A stretch of DNA of 6,940 nt from an uncultured Collinsella sp. GTDB lineage: Bacteria; Actinomycetota; Coriobacteriia; Coriobacteriales; Coriobacteriaceae. The stretch covers positions 1 through 6,940 of the forward strand of contig CAUBGU010000072.1 in assembly GCA_958435545.1 (NCBI GenBank), given 5' to 3'. Shown here piece by piece: positions 6,423 to 6,940 of this stretch. The notes beneath the pieces are model-generated. The model was not told the origin of the DNA, did no database searches, and saw only the letters and a program-made list of their open reading frames with translations. How positions within the stretch are numbered: the first letter of the stretch is position 1; each line of letters starts with the position of its first letter. Made by a program: the position numbers and the translations under genes.

Positions 6423-6450
6423 ATTGTAGAACATGTTGTTTAAACATGTA
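6423..6450 (-). promoter_or_regulatory. Probable malQ promoter
   Basis: On the - strand a good -10 hexamer, TACAAT (6428-6423), sits about 85 nt upstream of the malQ start. The best -35 at 16-nt spacing is TACATG (6450-6445), a poor match, which would suit an activated or tightly regulated promoter. Transcription would start near 6416, giving a leader of roughly 78 nt in which I see no riboswitch-like structure. Confidence 0.45.
6431..6449. promoter_or_regulatory. 19-bp palindromic operator candidate over the malQ promoter
   Basis: ACATGTTGTTTAAACATGT has perfect 7-bp arms (6431-6437 and 6443-6449) around a 5-nt centre. It covers the spacer and the presumed -35 region just upstream of TACAAT, which is where a dimeric repressor or activator would act. 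The regulator is not in the window and the motif is not one I can assign to a named factor. Confidence 0.5.
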
Positions 6451-6501
6451 TAGGTGAGATTAAAAAGTTGCCACGTTTTCGGTAAATGGTTGCGCGCCAT
6501 G

Positions 6502-6534
6502 AAAAAACCCCGGTCTCACATCGTGAGATCGGGG
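6502..6534 (-). terminator. Rho-independent terminator of galE
   Basis: On the - strand CCCCGATCTCAC pairs with GTGAGACCGGGG as a 12-bp stem with one A.C mismatch and a 3-nt loop, followed by six T. It begins 23 nt after the galE stop and separates galE from the malQ promoter. Confidence 0.93.
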
Positions 6535-6557
6535 CAAGAACGGTTTGTAGGTTTTTG

Positions 6558-6940
6558 CTACTCGGCGTCGGCGAAGCCGTTGGGGTTATGGCTCTGCCAA
6601 TTCCAGCTGTCGCGGCACATGTCCGCGATGTCGTACTGGGCCTTCCAGCCCATCATGCGTTCGGCCTTGGAGGCATCGCACCAGTTGGCGGCGATATCGC
6701 CGGCACGGCGCTCGCGAATCACGTAGGGCAGCTCCTTGCCGCAGGCCTTGGAGAAGGCGGCGACGACCTCGAGTACCGAGGTGCCGGTGCCGGTGCCCAG
6801 GTTAAAGATCTCGACGCCGGTCTTGCCGTTCATCCAGTTGAGGGCGGCAACGTGACCAGATGCCAGGTCGCACACGTGGATGTAGTCGCGCACGCCGGTG
6901 CCGTCGGGGGTGGGGTAGTCGTTGCCAAAGACCTGAACGG
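6558..6940 (-). CDS. galE: UDP-glucose 4-epimerase, C-terminal part (5' end outside window)
   Basis: Cytoplasmic NAD-dependent epimerase of the Leloir pathway, interconverting UDP-galactose and UDP-glucose. Only the last 126 residues are visible; the frame continues past the right edge, so the N-terminal NAD-binding fold and the Tyr-x-x-x-Lys catalytic motif are not seen. Diagnostic stretches are VFGNDYPTPDGTGVRDYIHV, then NLGTGTGTSVLEVV, RRAGDIAANW and the tail WNWQSHNPNGF, all typical of bacterial GalE. The GTG at 6893 is an internal valine, not the start. The gene ends with TAG and has its own strong terminator, so it is probably not co-transcribed with malQ, although it lies on the same strand and shares the sugar-metabolism theme. 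Confidence 0.95.
   Translation of the reverse strand, partial: VQVFGNDYPTPDGTGVRDYIHVCDLASGHVAALNWMNGKTGVEIFNLGTGTGTSVLEVVAAFSKACGKELPYVIRERRAGDIAANWCDASKAERMMGWKAQYDIADMCRDSWNWQSHNPNGFADAE

Noticed and set aside
5463..6443. Long + strand reading frame antisense to malQ
   Set aside because: Same reason: malQ has its catalytic triad and normal length on the - strand, and this frame crosses the malQ promoter.
6339..6500. A 54-residue N-terminal extension of MalQ from the ATG at 6500
   Set aside because: The extension lacks family similarity, would begin upstream of the likely promoter and operator, and the start at 6338 gives the standard N-terminus.

Overview
The window is GC-rich, with G/C-dominated third codon positions. 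It carries four protein-coding genes of alpha-glucan and sugar metabolism plus the tail of a fifth. Protein style and base composition suggest a gut-type high-GC actinobacterium of the Coriobacteriia, with Collinsella or a close relative as the best guess. This is an inference from recognition of the sequences, since no phylogenetic marker is present.

Layout. Positions 1-1902 (+ strand) hold the 3' end of a sugar ABC transporter operon: a MalG-type permease that runs off the left edge, then a complete MsmK/UgpC/MalK-type ATPase, closed by an intrinsic terminator near 1973-2014. Positions 2041-2340 hold a non-coding array of four inverted-repeat units at an 80-81 bp period. On the - strand, reading right to left, come the end of galE (6940-6558) with a strong terminator, a promoter/operator region (about 6423-6450), malQ (6338-4833), a GC-rich hairpin, and glgP (4704-2437) with a strong terminator (2406-2376). 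The transporter operon and malQ-glgP therefore converge on the repeat array, and each is stopped before reaching it.

How the genes fit together. The permease and ATPase import an oligosaccharide. 4-alpha-glucanotransferase (MalQ) lengthens and disproportionates maltodextrins, and alpha-glucan phosphorylase (GlgP) releases glucose-1-phosphate from them or from stored glycogen. GalE interconverts UDP-glucose and UDP-galactose. The neighbourhood favours a maltodextrin or related alpha-glucoside as transporter substrate, but the substrate-binding protein is outside the window.

The most interesting element is the 2041-2340 array. It has four hairpin-forming units, each with about 17-nt arms and a loop of exactly 25 nt. 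The arms are much better conserved than loops or linkers. Arm differences include compensated base pairs, and all five wobble pairs are G.U on the + strand. This points to selection on a folded + strand RNA, or to a structured repeat family, rather than to a protein gene. Secondary points are a lysine-rich insert in the ATPase, a 19-bp palindrome over the probable malQ promoter, and hairpins between the genes of both operons.
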